From CAZGLR01 sp964526635 (GTDB lineage Bacteria > Zixibacteria > MSB-5A5 > GN15 > JAAZOE01), in the NCBI GenBank assembly GCA_964526635.1, contig CAZGLR010000016.1, forward strand, positions 1-39,385: a stretch of 39,385 nucleotides of DNA, read 5' to 3'. The position numbers and the translations under genes are program-made. Position 1 is the first letter of the stretch. Every line of letters begins with the position of its first letter. This document shows, one piece after another, positions 16,744 through 24,466 of this stretch. The notes beneath the pieces are model-generated. The model searched no databases. It was not told the DNA's origin and worked only from the letters and a program-made list of their open reading frames with translations.

Positions 16744-17606
16744 TGCCTCACAGGTTCGATTCCATCCGCACCCAATTGCATAGTGAACCGGACAAACGGA
16801 TCAAAATCGCACTGGTGTGGCCATCGAAAGAACTGGTTGAAGCGATGCAACTGGTAGTCTCAACCAGCCCGATCGATCCCGTGATTATCGGCGATGCGGA
16901 GGTTGGTGTTGCCCATGATTTCAAGGCAGTTCCGGCTGATGATCCGGTCAGCGCCGTCGGTGTTGCGCTCGACATGGCCGGTAAAAATGAAGTCAAGGCT
17001 ATCTTCCTCGGCTACCTCGAGCAGCGCGACCGCGTTGATGCCCTCGTTGCAGCCACAGGGAAAAAGCCACTGGCCCATATTGCGGTCGTTGATACCGACA
17101 AATATTCGAAACTTCTCTTTGTTGCTGATGCCGGCATCAACGTTGCGCCCGACATCAAGGGCAAACTCGGAATTATCAGCCATGCCGTGGGACTGGCGAC
17201 TATCTTTGAAATAGAGATGCCAAAAGTCGCGATGATGGCAGCCGTCGAAGTTATCTACCCCGGCATGCGGGTAACCGAAGAGGGCGCGGTGATCTCCAAG
17301 ATGGTTGACAAAAAGCAGATCACCAATTGCTTTATCGATGGCCCCTTATCGATGGATGTCGCGACGGTGCCGGAAGTGGCTGAGCAAAAGGGTGCGACCT
17401 CGGACGTGGCCGGTCAGGCCGATATCCTGATTGCACCGAATATCGAGACAGCCGCGGGTATTTATAAGGCGTTGTCGATGTATGTACCATCTTGCACAGC
17501 AGGTATTGTGATGGGAGCGCCGGTGCCGATCGGGCTGCCATCACGCTGCGACAAGGCGGAATCGCTGGCGGCAACGATGGACATCATCGCCTGGCTGGGG
17601 CGGTAG
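16743..17606 (+). CDS. Phosphate butyryltransferase-like protein, paralogue 2 (C-terminal signatures kept)
   Basis: The product is 287 residues. The ATG at 16743 overlaps the previous stop (TGATG); the frame is open further upstream but inside paralogue 1. The N-terminal half lacks the family MKGxVxT...LR...KExGLR signature, reading AIFLGYLEQRDRVDALVAA instead (86-104), although HIAVVD and FVADAGINVAPD are recognisable. The C-terminal half is close to classical Ptb: AAVEVIYPGM (166-175), IDGPLSMDVA (198-207), QKGATSDVAGQADILIAPNIET (215-236) and IYKAL. It is probably a structural partner of paralogue 1, and activity alone is doubtful. It is the last gene of the operon and runs into the convergent rhomboid gene with two bases between the stops and no terminator. 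Confidence 0.88.
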   Translation: MPHRFDSIRTQLHSEPDKRIKIALVWPSKELVEAMQLVVSTSPIDPVIIGDAEVGVAHDFKAVPADDPVSAVGVALDMAGKNEVKAIFLGYLEQRDRVDALVAATGKKPLAHIAVVDTDKYSKLLFVADAGINVAPDIKGKLGIISHAVGLATIFEIEMPKVAMMAAVEVIYPGMRVTEEGAVISKMVDKKQITNCFIDGPLSMDVATVPEVAEQKGATSDVAGQADILIAPNIETAAGIYKALSMYVPSCTAGIVMGAPVPIGLPSRCDKAESLAATMDIIAWLGR

Positions 17607-17608
17607 AA

Positions 17609-18331
17609 TTACTTATGCCAGCGATTGTAGTAGCCGTCGTCGTCCCGATACTGCTCCGGGACCATCTTCTTGTATCGAAAGCGGGCCAATATCCAGCCGA
17701 AGGCAAAGCCGCCGACATGCGCAAACCATGCCACCCCGCCCTGTGAGCCCATGCCGATATTCGTGATAGCCATGAACATCTGGATAAAGAACCAGTAGCC
17801 GAGGATGATCATGGCCGGCAGCCAGGCCAGGCGGATGAAGAAAATTATCCAGATCAACGTCAGTACCCGCGCCCGTGGATACAGTACAGCATAGGCCCCG
17901 AGAACGCCGGCAATCGCGCCCGAGGCGCCGATCAATGGCGCCCGCCCGATTGGATTAAATACGATAAACAGCGCCACCGCCGCCAGTCCGGAGATCAGGT
18001 AAAAGCCCACAAAACGGACATGGCCCAGGTGATCCTCGATGTTATTCCCGAAAATCCAGAGAAAGAGCATATTGCCCAACAGGTGCATCAGGTCGCCATG
18101 GATAAACATCGACGAAAACGGTGACAGCCAGACCGGGAAGGGGGCGTCGGTGGTTAGATCGGCAAAGTTGATGATTTCGAGCGGAATAAGCCCGAACTGA
18201 TAGGTAAAATACATTGAGGCTGTTTCGGGCAGAGTCATTTTATAAAAATGAATCAGGCAATTGATAATTATAATAGTGACTGTAAAAATCGGCGGTTTAT
18301 GCGCCGGATTATCATCCTTGAGCGGAAACAT
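17609..18331 (-). CDS. Rhomboid-family intramembrane serine protease
   Basis: This 240-residue protein has six predicted transmembrane segments. The catalytic pair is visible: Ser137 in the GASGA motif (135-139) and His205 in WFAHVGGFAFG. HGDLMHLLGNMLFLWIFG (78-95) is the conserved TM2 region, with the oxyanion-stabilising His and Asn residues typical of the family. Rhomboids cleave transmembrane helices of substrate proteins in the inner membrane; the substrate is unknown. The C-terminus after TM6 is short and charged. It has its own candidate promoter and lies downstream of the foldase gene beyond a terminator. Its stop nearly touches that of the convergent ptb-like gene. Confidence 0.93.
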   Translation of the reverse strand: MFPLKDDNPAHKPPIFTVTIIIINCLIHFYKMTLPETASMYFTYQFGLIPLEIINFADLTTDAPFPVWLSPFSSMFIHGDLMHLLGNMLFLWIFGNNIEDHLGHVRFVGFYLISGLAAVALFIVFNPIGRAPLIGASGAIAGVLGAYAVLYPRARVLTLIWIIFFIRLAWLPAMIILGYWFFIQMFMAITNIGMGSQGGVAWFAHVGGFAFGWILARFRYKKMVPEQYRDDDGYYNRWHK

Positions 18332-18351
18332 ATTCCTGGCATCCTTTTTGT

Positions 18352-18380
18352 AATATACGGAATATATCCAGTCGTCTCAA
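18352..18380 (-). promoter_or_regulatory. Candidate promoter of the rhomboid gene with overlapping dyad
   Basis: On the minus strand, TTGAGA (18375-18380) and TATATT (18352-18357) are 17 bases apart, about 20 bases before the ATG. A 12-bp dyad, CGTCT-CA-AGACG (18373-18384), covers the -35 box and could be an operator. Confidence 0.5.
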
Positions 18381-18390
18381 GACGCCAATA

Positions 18391-18418
18391 AAAAAACCCC
18401 GGACAAACCGGGGTTTTT
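18391..18418. terminator. Intrinsic terminator (bidirectional in form) of the PpiD/SurA-like gene
   Basis: CCCCGG (18397-18402) pairs with CCGGGG (18408-18413) around a 5-nt loop. The stem is flanked by six A on the left and five T on the right, so it can work on both strands. Its natural user is the minus-strand foldase gene that ends at 18439. Confidence 0.85.
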
Positions 18419-18438
18419 CTATTCTTATGTGGATATAC

Positions 18439-20265
18439 TTAACGGAGCGAGAACACCTCATCGAGATAATTCTCGATTTCAGCTGACTCGATCAGGTTGG
18501 TATACCAGGTATTGAAGACTTCCCGCTGTTTGGTGCCCAGCACGACGCTATACAATGAATCGCGTATGCCGGCATAGCGGGTGAGATCGGCACTGCTGAT
18601 CGAATTAAGTTTGATAATCGCCCAGCCGTTTTCCCATTCCACCGGTTCACTGATGTCTCCCGGATTCTCCAGGCTGAAAATCGAGCCGATGACTTTCGGG
18701 TCACGTCCAATATTGCGGAGATAGCCGGTACGGGTAACGCCGGTGCCCTCGATCCGTATGAGTCTATTGTCTTCGGCAGCCTTCTCAAATGATGTTCCAC
18801 CGGTCACTTCTTCATAGGCCTTCTGGATCTGCTGCCGGCAGATTTGCTTGGTCATGTGGCGCACCAGATCACGGCGCACCTGATCCCTGACCTCTTCGAA
18901 GGAGGCAATCCCGGCCGGGACATGCTCGGCAACCTTGGCGATAATGATCGCGGCCTCGGTCTCGAAAATGGGCGAAGTCGTGCCGGGACGGTTCTTGAAG
19001 GCGAATTCGTTGATCTGACGATCCACGCCGATTTTCGGAATGTTTACATTCTGGCCCTGGAAGAACAGCCCGGTATTTTCGACCGTAAGAGTGGTATCGC
19101 CCGTGGTTTCGACCGCCCCTTCAAGATTGCCGCCACTGATATTATCGAGGATTTCGTTGGCCGTGCGGACATAGCGGTCGATTGTTTCTGAAGACGTCTC
19201 AATCTTCAGCAGGATATGGCTGGCGCGGATTTCTTCTTCATTGTTTTGTGTCCGTTTATCGGTCACTTTGATCAGGTGCCAGCCGAATTGTGTCCGAACC
19301 GGTTCAGAGACTTCGCCGACTTCGAGTTCAAAGGCAGCTTCTTCAAACGGCTGCACCATGCGGCCACGGGCGAACCATCCAAGGTCGCCACCCTGGGCGG
19401 CGCTGTTGTCTTCGCTGTAGGCCTTGGCCATCTCGGCGAAATCCTCGCCCGCCGCAATTTGTTCCTGAATATATTCGACTTCGGTTTTCAGGCGATCCCA
19501 GTCTTCCTGGGTGGGCGTTTTGGAAAAGGTCACGATATCCAGTGAGGCCCGTTCATCAACCTCATAGTCTTCCTGATGCTGATCATACCAGGCCCTGACT
19601 TCTTCATCGGTAACCGGCGCAGCCTCTTCAGAGAAAGCCTCAACCGAGCCCGCCAGCACCTCGACATTCGCCTTTTCATTTTCGGAGATAAAGTAATCTC
19701 TTATCTCCTGCTCACTGACGCGGGCAGTCGAAACGATCTGGTTTTGCAGTTTGCTGTTGCGGATTTGCGGACGATAGGCGGCTTCGACCGACGCCCAGAA
19801 CTGATTCATTTCCTGGCTGACATCGTTCATCGCATCGAGATATCTTTGATAATCGAATTGACCCTGTTCATTCTGGAAAGCCGGATGCTGCTGCAATTCC
19901 TGCGGTGGTTGATAACGCAGGAAATTGATCAGATCTTCATTGGTGACAATGATATTCCGTTCTTCGATTTCCTGCTGGAAGAGATAGTCCGTAACCAGAT
20001 TATCCCAGGCCTGCGTCCGGATGCGACGGATGGCGGCTTCCGACAGATCGCCGCCGCTGCGATTCTGCTCATTCTGGTACAGGCGTTCATAATACTGTTG
20101 ATAGATCTGGAATTCGAAATCCTTGCCATTGACCGTTCCGACAATATTTTTCAGTGCCTTGGAACTGGTAACGTCCATACCCCAGGCGAAGATAATCGTA
20201 CCGACAAAGGCGATGACGACTATCCAGATGACGATTTTCGTCAGCTTGCGAAAGTGACCGAGCAT
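18439..20265 (-). CDS. PpiD/SurA-like periplasmic peptidyl-prolyl isomerase (membrane-anchored)
   Basis: This 608-residue protein has an N-terminal transmembrane anchor (IVIWIVVIAFVGTIIFAW, about 11-28). A SurA_N-like helical domain follows (about 40-215, including NGKDFEFQIYQQYYERL). A parvulin domain (about 225-355) contains GEDFAEMAKAYSEDNSAAQGGDLGWF and FGWHLIKVTDKR. A second, degenerate parvulin-like segment begins at RASHILLKI (about 364). This layout matches PpiD/SurA-type chaperones that help outer-membrane and secreted proteins fold at the periplasmic face of the inner membrane. A GGAG ribosome-binding site lies 11 bases before the ATG. The gene is divergent from the envelope cluster that starts at 20473 and ends at a strong terminator. 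Confidence 0.92.
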   Translation of the reverse strand: MLGHFRKLTKIVIWIVVIAFVGTIIFAWGMDVTSSKALKNIVGTVNGKDFEFQIYQQYYERLYQNEQNRSGGDLSEAAIRRIRTQAWDNLVTDYLFQQEIEERNIIVTNEDLINFLRYQPPQELQQHPAFQNEQGQFDYQRYLDAMNDVSQEMNQFWASVEAAYRPQIRNSKLQNQIVSTARVSEQEIRDYFISENEKANVEVLAGSVEAFSEEAAPVTDEEVRAWYDQHQEDYEVDERASLDIVTFSKTPTQEDWDRLKTEVEYIQEQIAAGEDFAEMAKAYSEDNSAAQGGDLGWFARGRMVQPFEEAAFELEVGEVSEPVRTQFGWHLIKVTDKRTQNNEEEIRASHILLKIETSSETIDRYVRTANEILDNISGGNLEGAVETTGDTTLTVENTGLFFQGQNVNIPKIGVDRQINEFAFKNRPGTTSPIFETEAAIIIAKVAEHVPAGIASFEEVRDQVRRDLVRHMTKQICRQQIQKAYEEVTGGTSFEKAAEDNRLIRIEGTGVTRTGYLRNIGRDPKVIGSIFSLENPGDISEPVEWENGWAIIKLNSISSADLTRYAGIRDSLYSVVLGTKQREVFNTWYTNLIESAEIENYLDEVFSLR

Positions 20266-20339
20266 TGGTTCACAACTCCTTGTTCAGATGCTGTCGCGTA
20301 TGCGCTACCCGACGTGCAAAAGGCATAATTCAACGTCAT

Positions 20340-20387
20340 GCCGGTTCTTCCGTCGAACCGGCCGCGTAATATAGCCAATACGCGGCC
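20340..20387. promoter_or_regulatory. Two overlapping, mutually exclusive hairpins in a divergent promoter region
   Basis: Hairpin 1 is GCCGGTTC (20340-20347) with GAACCGGC (20355-20362). Hairpin 2 is GGCCGCGTA (20360-20368) with TACGCGGCC (20379-20387). They share bases 20360-20362, so one RNA cannot form both fully. They lie between the divergent foldase gene (start 20265) and M23 gene (start 20473). They could be an attenuator, paired operators or a REP-like element; no clear promoter boxes were found in this gap of about 207 bases. Confidence 0.4.
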
Positions 20388-20472
20388 ATTTTCAAGGTCT
20401 TTTTGGCGCACTTTGTCAGCCTTTTGCGTAAAACTAATTGATCTTGAAACCATAAATGTTAGTTTGGCCCCA

Positions 20473-22560
20473 ATGCGCTATATGATTATTATATCGGCAA
20501 TTGTCCTGATGGTTTCAGGGCCGACCGCCGAAACCGACATTCCCCGGCTCGAGGGATACTTCGCCTGGCCGCTGAAACGGCCTGTGCAGTTATCATCTGG
20601 TTTCGGCGACCGGCGCCCCGGACGATTCCATATGGGCATCGATTTACGGATCGGTGGCCAGGAGGGCGAGATGGTCTACGCCCCGGAAGACGGCTACGTC
20701 TGGCGGATTAGGTCGGGATACCGGGGCTACGGCAAGGCTCTCTATATTCGCGGGAATTCGGGCCGTACCTATGTCTTCGGGCATCTCATGAGATATAACT
20801 GGGATATTGGCACTTACCTGCAGCGGCATCAAATCGAGTCGAAACGATATTTTCAGGATATCTATCTATCCCCGGATGAAATACCGGTCAAGGCCGGAGA
20901 TTTTGTCGCCCGGGCCGGCCAAACCGGAATCGGCGCTCCTCATCTTCATTTCGAGGTCCGTGATCAAGGTGGCTATCCCACGAACCCATTGTTATACAGC
21001 CATGTCAAGTTGCCGGATAACACCCCGCCTGAAATCGAGGCAGTCTGGCTGGAGTATCGCGACGATCGCTCTTTATTTTCCAATGGCAAACGGGAAATGC
21101 TCTTGCTGCCTGATGATGATACTGTAACTGTTTACGGGCGGGTCGCGCTTAAGGCGGCGGTTACCGATTATGTTGCTCCCGGTTCATTCCGGATGGGACC
21201 GGCGCGTCTGACTTTGCTGGTCAATGACCGAATGTATCATCAGATGACCTATAACCGACTTTCTTTCGACGAAAACTACTTCAGCCTGCTCGACACTGAT
21301 GCTGATCCGGGCAAGCAAGACTATAAACGGGTCTTTCACCTGGGACGGCGCCCGGGCAATCAGCTGAGTTCGTATGTGCATGAGATCGATAGCGATGGCG
21401 TTATTGAATTCCCGGCGCAGGATTCCGGGTATCATTTGATTCGAATAGAAGCGGTAGACCATGCCGGACATGTCGCCCATCGAACATTCGTTTTGAATTG
21501 GCGGCCCGCGATATCCGGGGAGTATCCGCCCGGGTATTTTGCCAGAGGTCCAGATCAAACCGATATGGATGAGGTCGCGACAATTCCGGATTCAGTAAAA
21601 GAGGCTTTGGGTAAAAAAAACGAACCGATTCCAATGAGGGGAATTGTCGATTCGATCTGGTATAAAATCAATGATCTGGGCGTCGAAATAATCGGATATG
21701 CTCCCGATGGGGTTGATGAGCTTTTGATAGAACTGCTGACCGATACCGAACCGGAATTGCATTTGATCACAAGCCGGGGCAGATTTCCGTTGTTTTATGT
21801 GCCCGGCAATAAGGCCGCAGCCATTACGGGTGTGGTTTTTCACGGCAAAGAGCGTTTCAATTCCGATACACTGCGCTTGAACATCCATGCGTTGCCGTCA
21901 GCACGTAAGCATTCGGTAGTCCTAAACGATAACCTCACTCTGCATCTTGAAAACCATGATCTCTTTTCCGATTGCCTGATTGAGGCAAAAGCGGTCGATA
22001 CCATTTTGCGAAACGTCGCCTCCGGTTATATTGTGGCGGGACCATATGAGATTTCTCCGCTCGATCTGGCCTTTGCCGACTGGGCTGATCTGGAATGGCG
22101 CATCGGTGACACGCGGTATGGCGACAAACTGGCGATGTATGTGTATCATCCCGAAAAGGGGTGGCTCTGGGCCGGTGGGGAATATAATGAAAACGCAGCA
22201 ACTCTTGTCTCATCCCTGGGCGGTGGCGGCATTGTCGCGGTTATTGCCGATACCACCGCGCCATTGATAGCAAATCTGAATATCCCGTTGGGCGGAGTCG
22301 TGCAAAACAGCCGGCCGCATATCGAATTTAATTTAACCGATGAACTGGCCGGCATCGAAGACGATCTCAATTTCGATTTGTCTCTCGATGGTCAGTGGCT
22401 TGTACCCGAATACGATCCCGAGCGAGAACGGGTAACAACCCGGCCGCACCGGCCATTGTCACCGGGTAAACATACGGTGCGTATTCAGGTGACTGATCGT
22501 TTGGGCAACCGGGCATCATTTGTCCGCAATTTTACCTATGGCGCGGAGGGATCGAGATAA
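20473..22560 (+). CDS. Exported M23 (LytM-type) metallopeptidase with long C-terminal region
   Basis: The product is 695 residues from the ATG at 20473. The frame is open from 20338, but only this start gives a signal peptide (MIIISAIVLMVSG). The M23 domain is about 25-175. Zinc ligands are H53 and D57 in FHMGIDLR and H159 in PHLHFEV, with H157 as the catalytic-site His, so the domain looks active against peptidoglycan cross-links. The remaining roughly 500 residues contain predicted beta-sandwich (Ig-like) segments, for example SPGKHTVRIQVTDRLGNRASF at the end, like similar proteins of the Bacteroidetes group. It leads a cluster of envelope genes and lies 3 bases before the next gene. The ribosome-binding site is weak. 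Confidence 0.88.
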   Translation: MRYMIIISAIVLMVSGPTAETDIPRLEGYFAWPLKRPVQLSSGFGDRRPGRFHMGIDLRIGGQEGEMVYAPEDGYVWRIRSGYRGYGKALYIRGNSGRTYVFGHLMRYNWDIGTYLQRHQIESKRYFQDIYLSPDEIPVKAGDFVARAGQTGIGAPHLHFEVRDQGGYPTNPLLYSHVKLPDNTPPEIEAVWLEYRDDRSLFSNGKREMLLLPDDDTVTVYGRVALKAAVTDYVAPGSFRMGPARLTLLVNDRMYHQMTYNRLSFDENYFSLLDTDADPGKQDYKRVFHLGRRPGNQLSSYVHEIDSDGVIEFPAQDSGYHLIRIEAVDHAGHVAHRTFVLNWRPAISGEYPPGYFARGPDQTDMDEVATIPDSVKEALGKKNEPIPMRGIVDSIWYKINDLGVEIIGYAPDGVDELLIELLTDTEPELHLITSRGRFPLFYVPGNKAAAITGVVFHGKERFNSDTLRLNIHALPSARKHSVVLNDNLTLHLENHDLFSDCLIEAKAVDTILRNVASGYIVAGPYEISPLDLAFADWADLEWRIGDTRYGDKLAMYVYHPEKGWLWAGGEYNENAATLVSSLGGGGIVAVIADTTAPLIANLNIPLGGVVQNSRPHIEFNLTDELAGIEDDLNFDLSLDGQWLVPEYDPERERVTTRPHRPLSPGKHTVRIQVTDRLGNRASFVRNFTYGAEGSR

Positions 22561-22563
22561 TCT

Positions 22564-23487
22564 GTGCGAAATCGTCTGCTCATATTAGCAATAATGTACC
22601 TGCTGCTGATCGGATCGGCAGCGGCGTCATATACGATTTACGCCGATATCCCCGAAGACAGCGCCTACGCCGATCGCATAATCAGGCAAACCCACACACG
22701 CCTGGTCGGTCTGATCGGGAATTTCGAAATCGACAGCCTCGATATTTATATTGTCGATTCCCATAGCCGTTTTGACTCATTGTCCGGGGCAGCCATCCCC
22801 GACTGGGGAGTGGGTGTGGCGATCCCGTATAAAAAGCGGATTGTTATTAAATCACCGTTGATTATAACCGGCGTCAAATCACTGGGTGAGCTGGTGGCGC
22901 ACGAATATTCGCATATTGTTCTCCATCATCGGACAGCTTTTCAGCCGGTTCCGCGCTGGCTTGACGAGGGTATGGCCATGTATGTCTCAGCCGAATGGGG
23001 CTGGGAGAATAATGTCTCGGTAAGCTGGGCAGTGGTAATGGGCACGATTATTCCGCTGACTGAAATCGAAAGCCTCAACCGCTTTGAAAGCAGCAAAGCC
23101 CAGGCTGCCTATGCCCAGTCTTTTTTAACATTCAAGTATTTTATTGATACTTATGGGGAGTCAAGCCTGCGCATTTTCCTGCAGGAACTGAGTCGGGGGA
23201 GGGATTTCGATGACGCCCTTCTTCGCGCTATCGGGACGACCTACGCCGCCTTTAACCGCGAGAGCATAGACTATATTCAGGGGAGATATAATTTGCTGAC
23301 ACTCATTTTCAACAGTAATTTACTCTGGATCGGTCTGGCGCTGATTGTCATAATCGGCTTTATTCTGACCCGGATCAATCGAAAGAAGCGATATGAACAA
23401 CTCGATGAATATGAAAAGTACCACAGCAGCGATTTTGACTACGGCGACGAGGTAGAGAAGCCGGATGAAGATAAGCCATGGGATTGA
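22564..23487 (+). CDS. Membrane-anchored peptidase MA-like (HExxH) protein
   Basis: This 307-residue protein starts at a GTG three bases after the M23 stop. It has a signal peptide (1-21), a gluzincin-type zinc site HEYSH (H113, E114, H117) with WLDEGMA (E135) as the third ligand, and a C-terminal transmembrane helix (about 252-271) followed by a charged cytoplasmic tail rich in Asp and Glu. This is the peptidase MA-like family of membrane-tethered periplasmic metalloproteases, whose substrates are unknown. The last 23 bases overlap the acyltransferase gene. Its place between a peptidoglycan peptidase and a lipid A-type acyltransferase suggests a role in envelope maintenance. Confidence 0.87.
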   Translation: MRNRLLILAIMYLLLIGSAAASYTIYADIPEDSAYADRIIRQTHTRLVGLIGNFEIDSLDIYIVDSHSRFDSLSGAAIPDWGVGVAIPYKKRIVIKSPLIITGVKSLGELVAHEYSHIVLHHRTAFQPVPRWLDEGMAMYVSAEWGWENNVSVSWAVVMGTIIPLTEIESLNRFESSKAQAAYAQSFLTFKYFIDTYGESSLRIFLQELSRGRDFDDALLRAIGTTYAAFNRESIDYIQGRYNLLTLIFNSNLLWIGLALIVIIGFILTRINRKKRYEQLDEYEKYHSSDFDYGDEVEKPDEDKPWD

Positions 23488-24379
23488 GTATGCCGCCGCA
23501 CGGTTTTGTGCCGGATTATTCCAGTTGATGCCGCATCATCGGGCGGTGCGCCTGGGTGACCGTATCGGTCGACTGGTTGACCGCCTCTGGAAAACCCGCC
23601 ATTCAGTCATAACCAACAATTTGAAAATCGCTTTTGGTGACGATCTCTCGGAAAAACAGCGGGATGAGATGGCCCGGGTGATATTTGGCAATATCGGCCG
23701 TACCCTGGCCGAAATGAGTCGCTTCTCGAGATTGTCGCGGGAGGATATTCTCTCCCTGGTGACCTCCGAGGGCGAAGAAGCCTTTCAGGAAGCCCTCGAC
23801 TACGGCAAGGGCGCTATTTTAACCGGGTGCCATTTCGGCAACTGGGAGTTGATTGGCGCCTATGTCAGGGCGCGTGGCTTTCCGGTGGACTTTCTTATCC
23901 GCGGCCAGCATAACCAGATGGTGGACAGATATATGACACGGCTTCGCGAAAATCTCGGTGTCGGTGTCATCAACAGCGAACAAGGTATGACTCCGGTTAT
24001 CCGGGCACTGAAGGCTAACCGTCAGGTGGCCATCGTCTCCGATCAACACGCCGGATCAAACGGGATCATCGTGCGTTTTTTCGATCAACTGGTGTCGGTT
24101 CCCCGCGCCCCGGCGACCCTGGCTGTCAGGCTTGGCTGTCCGTTAATTACCGGCTTCATGCTGCGGCGGCCGGATGATACTCATCATTGTGTCTTCGATC
24201 GACCCGTGTATCCCGATCCGGATATGGATCCGCAAAAGGAAATCCTGCATTTGACCCGGGTCTATACGCGTCGATTTGAGAAGACAATACGCCGTCATCC
24301 GGAATTATGGTTGTGGACGCACCGGCGCTTTAAACCATTGGGAGATGTGAAACTATCCGAGGGTGACTACGTAGAATAG
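23465..24379 (+). CDS. LpxL/HtrB-like lysophospholipid/lipid A acyltransferase
   Basis: This 304-residue protein has the LpxL-type catalytic motif HFGNWE (H123 and E128, the HX4E form), then GFPVDFLIRGQHN, VGVINSEQGM, VAIVSDQHAG and the C-terminal PELWLWTHRRFK. All are characteristic of the lipid A late acyltransferase family, which adds a secondary acyl chain at the cytoplasmic face of the inner membrane. Bacterial relatives also make other acylated lipids, so lipid A is the likely but not the only possible acceptor. The gene overlaps the previous one by 23 bases, which suggests coupled translation. Confidence 0.92.
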   Translation: MKISHGIEYAAARFCAGLFQLMPHHRAVRLGDRIGRLVDRLWKTRHSVITNNLKIAFGDDLSEKQRDEMARVIFGNIGRTLAEMSRFSRLSREDILSLVTSEGEEAFQEALDYGKGAILTGCHFGNWELIGAYVRARGFPVDFLIRGQHNQMVDRYMTRLRENLGVGVINSEQGMTPVIRALKANRQVAIVSDQHAGSNGIIVRFFDQLVSVPRAPATLAVRLGCPLITGFMLRRPDDTHHCVFDRPVYPDPDMDPQKEILHLTRVYTRRFEKTIRRHPELWLWTHRRFKPLGDVKLSEGDYVE

Positions 24380-24466
24380 ATGATAAATCCGGTATCACAG
24401 GACAGGCGAGAGGACACCAGTGTACTGGGGATGAACCGGCCGTGAAACATTCAGGAGTATAGGGTT

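Noticed and set aside
20338..20472. Upstream extension of the M23 protein by 45 residues
   Set aside because: It covers the paired inverted repeats, has no ribosome-binding site, and would bury the signal peptide.
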